From: Deltaproteobacteria bacterium
Lineage (GTDB): Bacteria; Myxococcota_A; Polyangia; Haliangiales; Haliangiaceae
Length of the DNA stretch: 63,000 nucleotides
Direction of reading: 5' to 3'
Assembly (NCBI GenBank): GCA_021413675.1
Contig: JAIOQA010000372.1
Span: forward strand, 1 to 63,000
The first letter of the stretch is position 1; each line of letters opens with the position of its first letter. The position numbers and the translations under genes are program-made. The notes beneath the pieces are model-generated. The model was given only the letters and a program-made list of their open reading frames with translations. It was not told where the DNA came from and searched no databases. Below, piece after piece: positions 27,785 through 39,582 of the stretch.

Positions 27785-29419
27785 ATGTCGCACACGAACC
27801 CAGATCCCGTCACGACCAACGTCGCTGTCGAGGTCACCGCCACTTTCGGTGACTCGGTGGTGGGCGTGCGCCACGCAATCGACCCGCGCGGTGGGGCCAC
27901 CTCGATCAAGACCCGCGCGCTGCTCGCGTTCGGCGCGGTCGCGGTGTCGGGTGCAGCGCTCGGCTTCATCGTCGCGGCGAAGGTCGCCGCCGACAACGCC
28001 CGCGCGCACGACGCGCTGATCGCGCGCGGCAAGCCGGAGTGGGCGTTCCGCCCGGAGACGCTGCCGCGCTCGGCCGATCTCGGCTTCGCGCTCGGCGGTG
28101 GCCTCGGCCTCGCCGCGATCCTGTGGGGCCTGTCGCGCCGCCGTGACGAGCGCCAGAGCCCGCGCGTCCGCATCGGCAGCGGCGCTGGCGTCGACTTCGC
28201 CGCGCCCGCCGCGCCGTCGGTCGACTTCGATCTGATCGCGCCCACCGCTGGCGCCGATGGCTTCCAGCTCAACCTCGGTGGCCAGCTCGCGGCCGAGACC
28301 GCGATCGGCGCGCCCCGCGCGATCACCGAGTCGACCGTCGCGATCACCGCCGGCACGCGGCTGCGCGTCCGCTGCGGCGCGGTCACCTTCCATGTCGCCG
28401 GTGTGGCCGCGCCGGCGCGCCAGACCGCGGCGCTGTTCGCCTCGATCGATCGCCGCGTGGCCTCGTACTTCGCGGGCTCGCTCGCCGCGCACGCCGCGCT
28501 GCTGCTGCTCCTGCGCTCGATCCCGCCCGACGCCGAGAACGTGCCGGCGGAGATGAGCGCCGCGGAGGAGGCCGGGATGCGGTTCGCGTCGATCGCCAAC
28601 GAGGACAAGAAGCCCGACCCGATCACCCCCTCGGACGGCGAGTCCAACGGCGGCACCGATCACCCCGGCATGGTGGCGATGGCCCAGCCCGAGGGCGCGG
28701 TCGGCGCGCCCAACCAGCACAACGAGAACCCGGCGAAGTTCAAGTCGACCGGCGAGATGACCCGCGATCGCGCGATCGCCGAGGCGCGCCGCGCCGGCGT
28801 GCTCGACCTCTTCACCGGCGACCAGGCGATGGCGATGATCGGCAACGACAGCCTGAGCGCGGGCTTCGACGAGCTCGACCAGATGGGCTCGTACGACGGC
28901 AACGGCGACGGCGTGCCCGACGGCAGCTTCGGCAAGGGTCGGCGCGGCATCGGCCCCGGTGGCGGCACCGTCGTCGCTGGCGACTACCACACGATCGGCA
29001 ACGGCCAGCCCGGCGGTGACGAGTTCGCGTTCCCCGGCAACGGCAAGTGCGCGGCGGGTCGGATCTGCAAGGGTGGCGGCCGCCCGCCGGTCTCGCCGCC
29101 GGTCAAGCCCGGCAAGCCGATCATCAGCGACGACAACATCGGCGCCATCGTCCAGCGGTACATCAAGCGCTACAAGGATCGCATCGGCTACTGCTACGAG
29201 CGCGCCCTGCTCGGCAACGGCGAGCTCGCCGGCACCGTGACCGTGGCCTTCGTCATCGACGCGGCCGGCCAGGTGCTCAGCTCGAACGCGACCGGCGTCG
29301 ACGGCGACCTCGACCAGTGCGTGGCCAGCGTGGTCTCGGGCATCAAGTTCCCGCGCCTCGCCGACAGCGGCACCTTCCAGGTTCGCTACCCGTTCATCCT
29401 GACCAAGCCGAACAAGTGA
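27785..29419 (+). CDS. AgmX/PglI-type gliding-motility or TonB-like energy-transducer protein
   Basis: A 544-residue membrane protein. Hydrophobic segments occur at ~40-62 (ALLAFGAVAVSGAALGFIV), ~93-112 (LGFALGGGLGLAAILWG) and ~225-245 (AGSLAAHAALLLLLRSIPP). Between ~140 and 215 is a strand-rich cytoplasmic part. The region after residue 245 is extracytoplasmic and Gly/Asn-rich. The last ~95 residues are the diagnostic myxobacterial AgmX/PglI tail: IVQRYIKRYKDRIGYCYERALL, then GTVTVAFVIDAAGQVLSS and CVASVVSGIKFPRLADSG, related to TonB C-terminal domains. Such proteins work with TolQR/ExbBD-like motors in gliding, though no such genes are adjacent. GGAG 8 bases upstream supports the ATG at 27785. 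Confidence 0.8.
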   Translation: MSHTNPDPVTTNVAVEVTATFGDSVVGVRHAIDPRGGATSIKTRALLAFGAVAVSGAALGFIVAAKVAADNARAHDALIARGKPEWAFRPETLPRSADLGFALGGGLGLAAILWGLSRRRDERQSPRVRIGSGAGVDFAAPAAPSVDFDLIAPTAGADGFQLNLGGQLAAETAIGAPRAITESTVAITAGTRLRVRCGAVTFHVAGVAAPARQTAALFASIDRRVASYFAGSLAAHAALLLLLRSIPPDAENVPAEMSAAEEAGMRFASIANEDKKPDPITPSDGESNGGTDHPGMVAMAQPEGAVGAPNQHNENPAKFKSTGEMTRDRAIAEARRAGVLDLFTGDQAMAMIGNDSLSAGFDELDQMGSYDGNGDGVPDGSFGKGRRGIGPGGGTVVAGDYHTIGNGQPGGDEFAFPGNGKCAAGRICKGGGRPPVSPPVKPGKPIISDDNIGAIVQRYIKRYKDRIGYCYERALLGNGELAGTVTVAFVIDAAGQVLSSNATGVDGDLDQCVASVVSGIKFPRLADSGTFQVRYPFILTKPNK

Positions 29420-29448
29420 CCGTTCGCGGCGAACATCGCTGACATGAC

Positions 29449-29477
29449 GAAGGGCGACCCTCACCGGGTCGCCCTTC
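29449..29477. terminator. bidirectional intrinsic terminator
   Basis: Perfect 12-bp stem GAAGGGCGACCC (29449-29460) / GGGTCGCCCTTC (29466-29477) with a 5-base loop, between the convergent AgmX-like and MshEN-like genes. The TTC/GAA ends give short T-rich flanks on both strands. Confidence 0.85.
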
Positions 29478-29500
29478 TCGCGTTTCGGGGCAGCGATTCG

Positions 29501-30280
<780 letters not shown>

Positions 30281-30297
30281 CGCGATTCCTCGTCGAG

Positions 30298-32238
30298 CTA
30301 CGGCGCGACCACGACGGTCGCGGTGCCGGTGTCGGCCAGCGTGGCGAGGAACTTCGCCGACTGGACCTGGGCGGCGGGCACGTCGAACACCACGAAGTGG
30401 CCGTCCGAGCCCGCGGACTGATCGTACTGGAGGAGCGTCGCCGTCGTGCCATCGAGGTTGTCGGTGACCGGCGCGGTCTTCATCGTGCGGCCGCGCAGCA
30501 CCAGCCCCTCGAGCGCGCTCCTGGTCGGCCCGACCTGATCGACGCCGATCGACACCGCGAAGCCCTCGATCGTCGGGTTGGGCGCGTAGTGGTCGACGAA
30601 GCCCTCGGTCTGGAAGATCGGCTTGGGCGCCAGCGGCGCGCCATCGGGGCCGTTGACCGGACGCCGCACGAGCAGCGGCCCGTAGTTGGCGGCGTCCGAG
30701 CGCTCGATCCAGGTCTGGAGCAGCGCGAGGATCGGGTTGAACTCGTCGAGTGGCTGGTCGCGGATCACCGCCATCACGACCTGCGTCACGTCGACCGGCT
30801 CGGTCTTGGTGAGCAGCGCGTCGTACAGGAGCGCGCCGGCGCCCGACAGGATCGCGCCCTTGACCTCGGGCTCGTAGGCCAGGAACGGCGGGCCGGTGAG
30901 CCCGCCCTGCGAGTGGCCGAAGAAGTAGATCTTGGTCTTGTCGAAGGTGATCGTGCGCCCCGGATCGGGATCCGCGGGCGGCTCGACCAGCTCGAAGCCC
31001 TGCACCAGGCGCAGGACCGAGTAGTCGTCGGCGGCGCCCTGGATCGCGTTGTCGCGACCGGCGAGCGGGTTGGTGAAGTTGAAGAAGTCGAGCTCGGGGT
31101 TGCCGCCCGGGTTGCGCGGGCCGTGCAGCACCTGATCGATCGAGATCGTGGCGATGCCCTCGGCGGCGAGCCGCGAGGCGGTGCCGTCGTTGATGAACGA
31201 GTGGTAGCTGCCGCCGGTGCCGTGGGCGTAGATCGCGATCGGCCAGCCGTTGGTCGGCGCGGTGCCCGGCGGGATCGTGAACGCGACCCGCAGGTCCTCC
31301 ATGCGCTGCACCGTCGGCAGGCCGTCGGTGCCGAGCACGATGTTGCCGCCGGTGTCGTACGGCACCGTGCCGACCTGGAAGTTCGGCGCGGGGAAGCTGC
31401 CGTCGTAGGCGAGGTACGAGCTGGTCGCGGCGATGCGGTGCACGCCGGTCGCGATCGGCGCGTCGAGCGTCCAGACCTTCGCGCGCAGCTTGCCCATGAT
31501 CTCGGTAGCGTGCTGGGTCGTGAAGACCGCGGCGGTGACGACGTCGGTGCGCTCGTCGCCGCCGGCTTCATCGAGGTACGCCCACAGCGGCGCGTACACC
31601 GTCTGGGCCCACGCCAGCTTCGCGTCGCCGGGCACCGCCGTGCCGCGGATCGCCGCGAACGCGTCGTCGGCGGCGATGCTGCTGCCATCGGCGGCCTTCA
31701 CGCGATCGGTGACGACCAGCGCGTAGGTGGTGGCCTCGTCGAGCGGGAAGCCGGGAAAGGGCAGGGCCGCGAGCCAGTTGGTGCCGATCGCCTCGCCGGC
31801 GGTCGGCTCGAACCGGAACTTCAGCGGCGTGCGCTGGCCCTTGTCGGGCGAGTCGGGATCGATGTTGACCAGGTACACCGACGCGCCATCGGCGGCGCTC
31901 GCCGCGGGATCGGCCGGCAGCGACGCGGGATCGATCGCGTCCGAGAACCGCGCGTAGGTGCAGGCGTTCAGGCCCCAGCCGTCGAGGTTGGCGGCGACCG
32001 CGTCGGCGTACTTGCCGACCAGCACGTTGGGCCGCGGGAACTCGCTCATGTCGAGCGAGCCGTCGTCGTGGCGGCGCAGATCGTTGGGGAACGGCAGCTC
32101 GTAGAACTCGGTCGGCGGCGAGGTGCTACCGGGGACCGCGAACATCGCGGTGGTGGCGGGCGCGCTGTCGCCACCGCACGCGGCGAGCGCGAGCAAGCTG
32201 CCGCCGAGGATGGCGCGGACGGATCGAGGCAAGGCCAT
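30298..32238 (-). CDS. exported lipase/esterase-like alpha/beta-hydrolase lipoprotein
   Basis: A 646-residue exported enzyme. Signal peptide with lipobox LAAC (Cys21). Residues ~30-280 resemble the N-terminal beta-rich region of bacterial extracellular lipases (ELPFPNDLRR, TTYALVVTDRVKAADGS). The alpha/beta-hydrolase part (~320-630) has YAHGTGGSYHS (oxyanion region), the nucleophile elbow GHSQGG (Ser ~443), and SDGHFVVFD near the C terminus as the likely catalytic His. The Asp is not obvious; FVDHYAPNP is a candidate. Substrate is probably an ester or lipid at the cell surface. The ATG at 32238 follows the previous stop by two bases, so it is in the four-gene minus-strand operon 33511-29501. 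A TTG at 32244 is the alternative. Confidence 0.75.
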   Translation of the reverse strand: MALPRSVRAILGGSLLALAACGGDSAPATTAMFAVPGSTSPPTEFYELPFPNDLRRHDDGSLDMSEFPRPNVLVGKYADAVAANLDGWGLNACTYARFSDAIDPASLPADPAASAADGASVYLVNIDPDSPDKGQRTPLKFRFEPTAGEAIGTNWLAALPFPGFPLDEATTYALVVTDRVKAADGSSIAADDAFAAIRGTAVPGDAKLAWAQTVYAPLWAYLDEAGGDERTDVVTAAVFTTQHATEIMGKLRAKVWTLDAPIATGVHRIAATSSYLAYDGSFPAPNFQVGTVPYDTGGNIVLGTDGLPTVQRMEDLRVAFTIPPGTAPTNGWPIAIYAHGTGGSYHSFINDGTASRLAAEGIATISIDQVLHGPRNPGGNPELDFFNFTNPLAGRDNAIQGAADDYSVLRLVQGFELVEPPADPDPGRTITFDKTKIYFFGHSQGGLTGPPFLAYEPEVKGAILSGAGALLYDALLTKTEPVDVTQVVMAVIRDQPLDEFNPILALLQTWIERSDAANYGPLLVRRPVNGPDGAPLAPKPIFQTEGFVDHYAPNPTIEGFAVSIGVDQVGPTRSALEGLVLRGRTMKTAPVTDNLDGTTATLLQYDQSAGSDGHFVVFDVPAAQVQSAKFLATLADTGTATVVVAP

Positions 32239-32240
32239 GG

Positions 32241-33005
32241 TCAAAACCTGAAGCTGAGAGCGAAGGCCGCGATCCCGCCAATACCCATCCCCAGGGCGGC
32301 CCCGGCGCCAGCGTACCCCAGGTCACGTTTTTCCGTCCGGAAGAAGTAGGCGGCGGTGCCACCTGCGATCACCGCGCCGCCGATCAGCAACAGGCCTGCG
32401 CGCCGGCTCGCGCGCTTGCCGCGGTTGAGGCCTGGATCTGCCGCGCCCTTCGACGGCCGCGGCAGGGCCCTGGTCGGCGCATCGTTTGCGCCGTTGACCA
32501 GGCCGATCGTATCGAGCGCCGCGGTGTCGAGCGCCTCGGTGAGCGTGCACACGTCGCAGTGATCGGCGACCTGCGCGACCACGCTGCCGGTCGTGGTCTC
32601 GACCAGCGTCACCACGAACCGGTAGCTCGAGCCGGTCCCCTCGAAGTACGCGTCGACGATCAGGTCGGCGTTGGTCTGGCGCTTGACCTCGGCGAGGCAC
32701 GGGCCGAACACGCAGCCCTCGCTCCACGAGCTGCCGGCGAGGATCTCGCGCATGCGCTTGCGGGTCGCGACCCAGTACTCGGTCGAGCTGAGGCCGTCCT
32801 CGATGCCGACCTCGAACTTCTCGGCGGCCGTCGAGGACACGCCGTCGACGCGGACCTCGAGCACGCCGACGATCTTGCGATGGCCCGCGGGCGGCGCGGG
32901 CTTCGCCGCGGGCTTCGGCGCCGGCGTCTCGGCGCTGACCGTCGGTGCGCCGGTCATCATCGCCGCCGCGATCACCGCGCTCGCGACCGCGGCGGGACGG
33001 CTCAC
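32241..33005 (-). CDS. exported protein with C-terminal membrane helices, PEGA/TolB-N-like type
   Basis: A 254-residue protein with a signal peptide (AVIAAAMMTGAPTVSA), a Pro/Lys-rich linker, and a domain that starts KIVGVLEVRVDG and includes VATRKRMREIL, CVFGPCLAEVKRQTNADLIV and YRFVVTLVETTTGSVVAQ. These match the alternating strands of CsgG/TolB-N-like folds used to sum up periplasmic status. Near the end are two hydrophobic helices (AGLLLIGGAVIAGGTAAYFF and YAGAGAALGMGIGGIAAFAL). Two Cys pairs (CVFGPC, CDVC) probably form disulfides. The overall plan repeats in the 438-residue protein at 42194. GTG start overlaps the previous gene's stop (GTGA). Confidence 0.6.
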   Translation of the reverse strand: MSRPAAVASAVIAAAMMTGAPTVSAETPAPKPAAKPAPPAGHRKIVGVLEVRVDGVSSTAAEKFEVGIEDGLSSTEYWVATRKRMREILAGSSWSEGCVFGPCLAEVKRQTNADLIVDAYFEGTGSSYRFVVTLVETTTGSVVAQVADHCDVCTLTEALDTAALDTIGLVNGANDAPTRALPRPSKGAADPGLNRGKRASRRAGLLLIGGAVIAGGTAAYFFRTEKRDLGYAGAGAALGMGIGGIAAFALSFRF

Positions 33006-33511
33006 GCTTCGTCGATCTGACCGATGAACCGCTTCATGAGCCCATCGATCATCAGGTTGCGCTCGCCGGGCCCATGCTTGCCATCCCGCCACCCTGCGTG
33101 GATCGCGTCGTAGGCCTTGTGGGTGTCGGCGATCGTCGTCTTGTAGACGCTCACCTTCTTGATGATGTCCTTCTGGTTCCTGATGAAATACGACACCATC
33201 GACGCGCCCGCGGCGACGCCGAGGATCATGCCGAGCGGGCCGCCCAGCGCGTAGCGAAACCCGACCCGCAGCGCGACCGCGGCGGCCGCGCCGATCGCGA
33301 CTTTCTTGGTGCCCGAACCGTCGACGACCGAGTCCTTCGCCAGCGCGAACGAGGTCTGTCCCGCGCCGATCAGGAGCGCGATGAAGTTGCCCTTCCGGGT
33401 CTTCCAGCCGCGGTCGTAGTACTCGCGGATGGCTTGTTTGAGGAACGCATCGAAGTCGGCGTAGATGCCACCTTCGGGCGACGTCGCACGCTCGGTCGAT
33501 TCCGCACTCAC
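33002..33511 (-). CDS. membrane protein of unknown function
   Basis: A 169-residue protein without signal peptide, starting MSAESTERATSPEGGIYADF. Charged helices (FDAFLKQAIREYYDRGW) are followed by two or three hydrophobic segments (~42-60, ~70-90, ~95-112, with GGPLGMILGVAAGASMVSYF), then a charged cytoplasmic tail (NQKDIIKKVSVYKTTIAD, GLMKRFIGQIDEA). First gene of a four-gene operon with the exported protein, lipase-like protein and MshEN protein. The GTG start at 33511 lies 6 bases after a minus-strand TATGCT. No family recognised. Confidence 0.6.
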   Translation of the reverse strand: MSAESTERATSPEGGIYADFDAFLKQAIREYYDRGWKTRKGNFIALLIGAGQTSFALAKDSVVDGSGTKKVAIGAAAAVALRVGFRYALGGPLGMILGVAAGASMVSYFIRNQKDIIKKVSVYKTTIADTHKAYDAIHAGWRDGKHGPGERNLMIDGLMKRFIGQIDEA

Positions 33512-33517
33512 CCGGTG

Positions 33518-33523
33518 AGCATA
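33518..33523 (-). promoter_or_regulatory. -10-like hexamer for leaderless GTG start at 33511
   Basis: TATGCT on the minus strand ends 6 bases before the GTG; it would drive the four-gene operon down to 29501. Confidence 0.5.
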
Positions 33524-33552
33524 GCACCCTCGCGCGCCGCGCGTCGGAACGG

Positions 33553-33573
33553 CTCGATCGAGGCTCGATCGAG
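33553..33573. promoter_or_regulatory. tandem palindromes CTCGATCGAG upstream of a consensus -35
   Basis: Two perfect 10-bp palindromes at 33553-33562 and 33564-33573, 11 bp (one helical turn) apart, with a further half GCTCG after them, ending 7 bp before TTGACA. Also close to the divergent operon promoter at 33518. Likely protein-binding sites. Confidence 0.5.
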
Positions 33574-33580
33574 GCTCGCG

Positions 33581-33609
33581 TTGACACCCGTCAGTCGGTC
33601 GCACATCTT
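33581..33609 (+). promoter_or_regulatory. promoter of the TPR-metallopeptidase gene
   Basis: TTGACA (33581-33586), 17-base spacer, CATCTT (33604-33609), then 7 bases to the ATG at 33617: a strong -35 with a weak -10 and practically no leader. Confidence 0.5.
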
Positions 33610-33616
33610 CAACGAC

Positions 33617-36409
<2,793 letters not shown>

Positions 36410-37402
36410 CTACAGCCCGCTGGTCGGCGCGAAGCGCAGCTGCATCGTCGATGGCTCGAACATCCAGGCCGTGCCGCCGAGCACGGTCGCGCTGCTGATC
36501 GGCGCCGTCAGCGTGGTGCGCATCGCGCGCGTGTCGGCGTTCCAGGTGTGGCCCACGCCGATCGCGATGTGGCTCGCGGCGTCCTCGAACAGGATGCGCT
36601 CGCCGAACTTGCCCTTCACGACCTGCAGGTCGCTGGTATCGACGAGGAGGTGCGCGTAGTGGAGGTGGCCGTCGGCCGACAGCGTCACCCCGCGCTGCGA
36701 CGTGTCCGCTTGCATCGACACCGGATCCTCATGGCTGTACCCGTTCGAGTCGACGATCCCGAACGCGCCGTCGAAGACCCCGAGCGCGGTGACGTGCCCG
36801 GGCATGCCCTGCTCGCCGATGTACAGGATGCGGTCGTCAGAGGTGAGCTCCAGATCACCCTGGTAGCCGGAGAAGCCCACGAGCGCGGTATCATGCCCGC
36901 TCGTGAGGTCCACGCGGTGGATCGCCGAGATCTGATCCTGTTGCACGTAGAACGCTTCCCCGCGGGTCGAGACCTCGATGGCGTAAGGATCGGTGAACGT
37001 CCGGATCATGCGCACGATGGCGAGCGTGTCGGGATCGATGCGGGTGACCTGGTGATCCGGTGAATGCCCGACGACCAGCGTCGTGCCATCGGCCGAGAGA
37101 TCCAGATCGGTCGCGTCACTCGACAGCGAGATCGACGTGACCTCGTGGGTCTTGCCATCGAGGACGATGACCGTCGCCCCGGCGACGCCGTACACGCGGC
37201 ACCGCTCGGGATCCGCGACCAGCTTCAGCACCGGCGTGGTCATCGCGAGGCTGCCGCCGCCGTCGACGAGCTCGCCACACGCGAGGTCCTTCGGGGCATC
37301 GGGCGCGGCGTCGACCGGCGCCGGCGGCGCATCGGCGAGCGGCTGGCTCGAGCCTCCACAGCCGAGCCAGTATGCGGCGAGGAGCAGCGCGAGGCCCCTC
37401 AC
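36410..37402 (-). CDS. lipoprotein with YVTN/WD-type beta-propeller
   Basis: A 330-residue surface lipoprotein; lipobox WLGC (Cys15), then the Asp/Ala/Pro linker ADAPPAPVDAAPDAPKD. The mature part has repeated blades: CRVYGVAGATVIVLDGKTHE, TDLDLSADGTTLVVGHSPDH, VTRIDPDTLAIVRMI, GDLELTSDDRILYIGEQG, RGVTLSADGHLHYAHLLVD. These match the 40-42-residue YVTN-like repeat ('V-x-D-x-x-T-x-x-V-x-x-I-x-V-G'). It should bind ligand or surface partners rather than catalyse. GTG at 37402 overlaps the stop of the FG-GAP lipoprotein gene, so the two are co-translated. Confidence 0.7.
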   Translation of the reverse strand: MRGLALLLAAYWLGCGGSSQPLADAPPAPVDAAPDAPKDLACGELVDGGGSLAMTTPVLKLVADPERCRVYGVAGATVIVLDGKTHEVTSISLSSDATDLDLSADGTTLVVGHSPDHQVTRIDPDTLAIVRMIRTFTDPYAIEVSTRGEAFYVQQDQISAIHRVDLTSGHDTALVGFSGYQGDLELTSDDRILYIGEQGMPGHVTALGVFDGAFGIVDSNGYSHEDPVSMQADTSQRGVTLSADGHLHYAHLLVDTSDLQVVKGKFGERILFEDAASHIAIGVGHTWNADTRAMRTTLTAPISSATVLGGTAWMFEPSTMQLRFAPTSGL

Positions 37403-38649
37403 GGGATCACGCTCGTCGTGGGAAAGCAGTCGTGGGTCGCGTCGGGGCCGCAGCGCCCCCACGCGGCCTGCCCGGCGTCGATGTTCAGGAGGCGGTAGGC
37501 CTCGGTGAACGTGCCGTTGTCGTTGCGCGCGATGACCAGCGAGTTGGTGTTGTTGTCGATCGCGCCGTACGTGACGTCGAGATCGCCATCGCCGTCGTAG
37601 TCGCCGAAGCTGCTCACGCACGCGGGGAACGTCGCGGCGAGCACGTAGCCGGTCGGGTCGCGACGATAGAGCGCACCGGTCGGGCTCGCGGACGGCCCGA
37701 CGCAGAGCGCGACATCGGCATCCCCGTCGCCGTCGACGTCGGCCCAGCTGTAGGCGAGCCCGGCGTCCGCAGGCTGGGGAACGGTGAAGTCCACGAACGC
37801 GGTGCCGTTCCAGCGCAGACCGCGGAGCTCGAGCGGGGCGGCGTTGCCGTGCGAGACCACCATGACCAGCTCGTCGCCAGCGCAGCCATCGAGCTCGACC
37901 CAGGCCAGCGCGTAGACATCTGCGGTGATGGTCGCCTTCTCGCTGAACTGGCCGCCGACGTTGCGATAGACGTGAACGGTCCCCGTCTCCTGGAGCGCGA
38001 TGTCATCGTCGCCATCGTGATCGGCGTCGCCGCGAGCCAGGTAGTACGCGCTGTTGGTTCCGGCGGTCATCGACCAGCAGTCCGAGAGCGTGGTGCCGTT
38101 GCTGCACTTCACCCGCGCCGTCGTGTTCACGTCGAACCAGAGGTCGTCCTGACCGTCGCTGTCCGCGTTCAACCAGGTCATCGAGTCCGGGACGCTCACG
38201 GGCAGCTCTTGCTGAAACGCCAGGCCCGCGCCGTGATCGCCGAACACCCGCGCGCCGCCGATGCCGCTATCGCCTAGTTCGAGCCACGAGCTGGCGACCT
38301 CGTCGACGCCGTCGCCGTCGGCGTCGCCCCACGCGACCTGCGTGAAATGCGCGATGCCAGGCTCGCGCAGGATCGGGCGAAAGGCCCCCGTGCGCTCGAC
38401 GAACACGGCCAGCTCGCCGCGGCCGCGGACCGCCAGCGCGTGTCGCGCCGGTGGCCGCGGCGCTGCGATCGGCACGCACGCGCCGAGATCGGCATCGACC
38501 GGACGCGCATCGGCGCCCGCGTCCACCGCCGCATCGCTCGCTGCATCGATCGCGACCGGCGCGTCAGCCGCCGCTGCATCCGTCGATCCTGGTGCGTTCG
38601 CTCCGCACCCGGCGCCACCCACGACAACCAACATCAACAACCTACGCAT
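37399..38649 (-). CDS. FG-GAP/VCBS-repeat lipoprotein
   Basis: A 416-residue surface lipoprotein with lipobox GAGC (Cys15) and a long Asp/Ala linker (TDAAAADAPVAIDAASDAAV). The rest is an integrin-like FG-GAP propeller with calcium loops: GDADGDGVDEVAS, NADSDGQDDLWF, GDADHDGDDDIAL, DVDGDGDADVAL, DYDGDGDLDVTY. Cys pairs occur in the blades. Such proteins bind Ca2+ and act in adhesion. ATG at 38649 follows TAGCTT by 6 bases on the minus strand. Forms a two-gene unit with the YVTN lipoprotein; divergent from the lipoprotein gene at 38768. Confidence 0.8.
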   Translation of the reverse strand: MRRLLMLVVVGGAGCGANAPGSTDAAAADAPVAIDAASDAAVDAGADARPVDADLGACVPIAAPRPPARHALAVRGRGELAVFVERTGAFRPILREPGIAHFTQVAWGDADGDGVDEVASSWLELGDSGIGGARVFGDHGAGLAFQQELPVSVPDSMTWLNADSDGQDDLWFDVNTTARVKCSNGTTLSDCWSMTAGTNSAYYLARGDADHDGDDDIALQETGTVHVYRNVGGQFSEKATITADVYALAWVELDGCAGDELVMVVSHGNAAPLELRGLRWNGTAFVDFTVPQPADAGLAYSWADVDGDGDADVALCVGPSASPTGALYRRDPTGYVLAATFPACVSSFGDYDGDGDLDVTYGAIDNNTNSLVIARNDNGTFTEAYRLLNIDAGQAAWGRCGPDATHDCFPTTSVIP

Positions 38650-38655
38650 CGCGCG

Positions 38656-38661
38656 AAGCTA
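38656..38661 (-). promoter_or_regulatory. -10-like hexamer for start at 38649
   Basis: TAGCTT on the minus strand, 6 bases before the ATG. Confidence 0.5.
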
Positions 38662-38755
38662 GCGGTTTCGATGCGGCGCCACAACCTGCGTGCGCGCGCT
38701 GCAAAGGTGGCGGCCTTGCCGCTCTTTGCGGTCGGGTGCGGCGGCGCGGGTCTCG

Positions 38756-38761
38756 TAGGGT
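38756..38761 (+). promoter_or_regulatory. -10-like hexamer for start at 38768
   Basis: TAGGGT, 6 bases before the ATG, no Shine-Dalgarno. Confidence 0.5.
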
Positions 38762-38767
38762 GGCGCG

Positions 38768-39559
38768 ATGTCCTCCCGCCCGATCGTCCGCGCGCTCGCG
38801 CTCGCCCTCCTCGCCGCCTGTGGCAGCTCCACCCCCGAGGCGGCCGACGCGCGGGTCGGCTTCGACGCGCCTCAGCCGCCCGACGCGGCGCCGGTGATCG
38901 ACGCGGCCCCGATGATCGACGCGGTGCCGTTCGACAACGGCGCCACCGTGGTGACCGCGACCAAGGTCGGCGACCCCGCGTGGGAGGTCGCCGATCTTCG
39001 CCTGTACTCGGCGCCGATGGGGACGACCCAGACCAACGACTTCAGCAACACGCTGGCCCTCATGTGGCCGCTCCACGCGATCGACACCGCGAACAACATC
39101 ATCGTGCCCAAGACGGCGCACAGCGGCTACGCCACCGAGGTCAGCGAGGGGCTCGTCGGCCAGGCCCTCGATCCGGGCAATCGCTTCCGCGTCGACGAGT
39201 GGACCATCCCCGCGGGCCTGTACCTGTCGGGCGTGGTGGTCCCGACGGCGAGCGCGCCGGTCGGCAAGTCGGCGGATGGCGCGAGCGGGCCGATCATCCC
39301 CAACGCGGTCACGCTCGACTACGACGGCGACCTGTTGCTCGGCACGACCGTCGTCGATCCTGACTTCGACGCGACCAGCCCGGTCGCGACCTCGGTGACC
39401 ACCGGCGTCGACGGCTGGAGCCACCTGCCGCTCAACTTCGCCGAGAACACCGAGTTCATCGCGGGCACCGCCGGCAGCTACACGTTCCGCATCAAGATCC
39501 GCGAGACCGCGATGCCCGCCAACGGCTGGGACATCGAGGTGCCGTTCACGGTCGAGTGA
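38768..39559 (+). CDS. lipoprotein of unknown function
   Basis: A 263-residue exported lipoprotein; lipobox LAAC (Cys18) and an Asp/Ala/Pro linker (FDAPQPPDAAPVIDAAP). The ~200-residue mature domain is strand-rich (VADLRLYSAPMGTTQTNDF, RFRVDEWTIPAGLYLSGVVV, GSYTFRIKIRETAMPANGWD) and has no Cys; the end (WDIEVPFTVE) suggests a single beta-sandwich. No catalytic motif and no family recognised. It is divergent from the FG-GAP lipoprotein across 118 bp, so the two may be co-regulated. Confidence 0.6.
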   Translation: MSSRPIVRALALALLAACGSSTPEAADARVGFDAPQPPDAAPVIDAAPMIDAVPFDNGATVVTATKVGDPAWEVADLRLYSAPMGTTQTNDFSNTLALMWPLHAIDTANNIIVPKTAHSGYATEVSEGLVGQALDPGNRFRVDEWTIPAGLYLSGVVVPTASAPVGKSADGASGPIIPNAVTLDYDGDLLLGTTVVDPDFDATSPVATSVTTGVDGWSHLPLNFAENTEFIAGTAGSYTFRIKIRETAMPANGWDIEVPFTVE

Positions 39560-39582
39560 TCGCGTGAACGCGCGCGCGGCGG

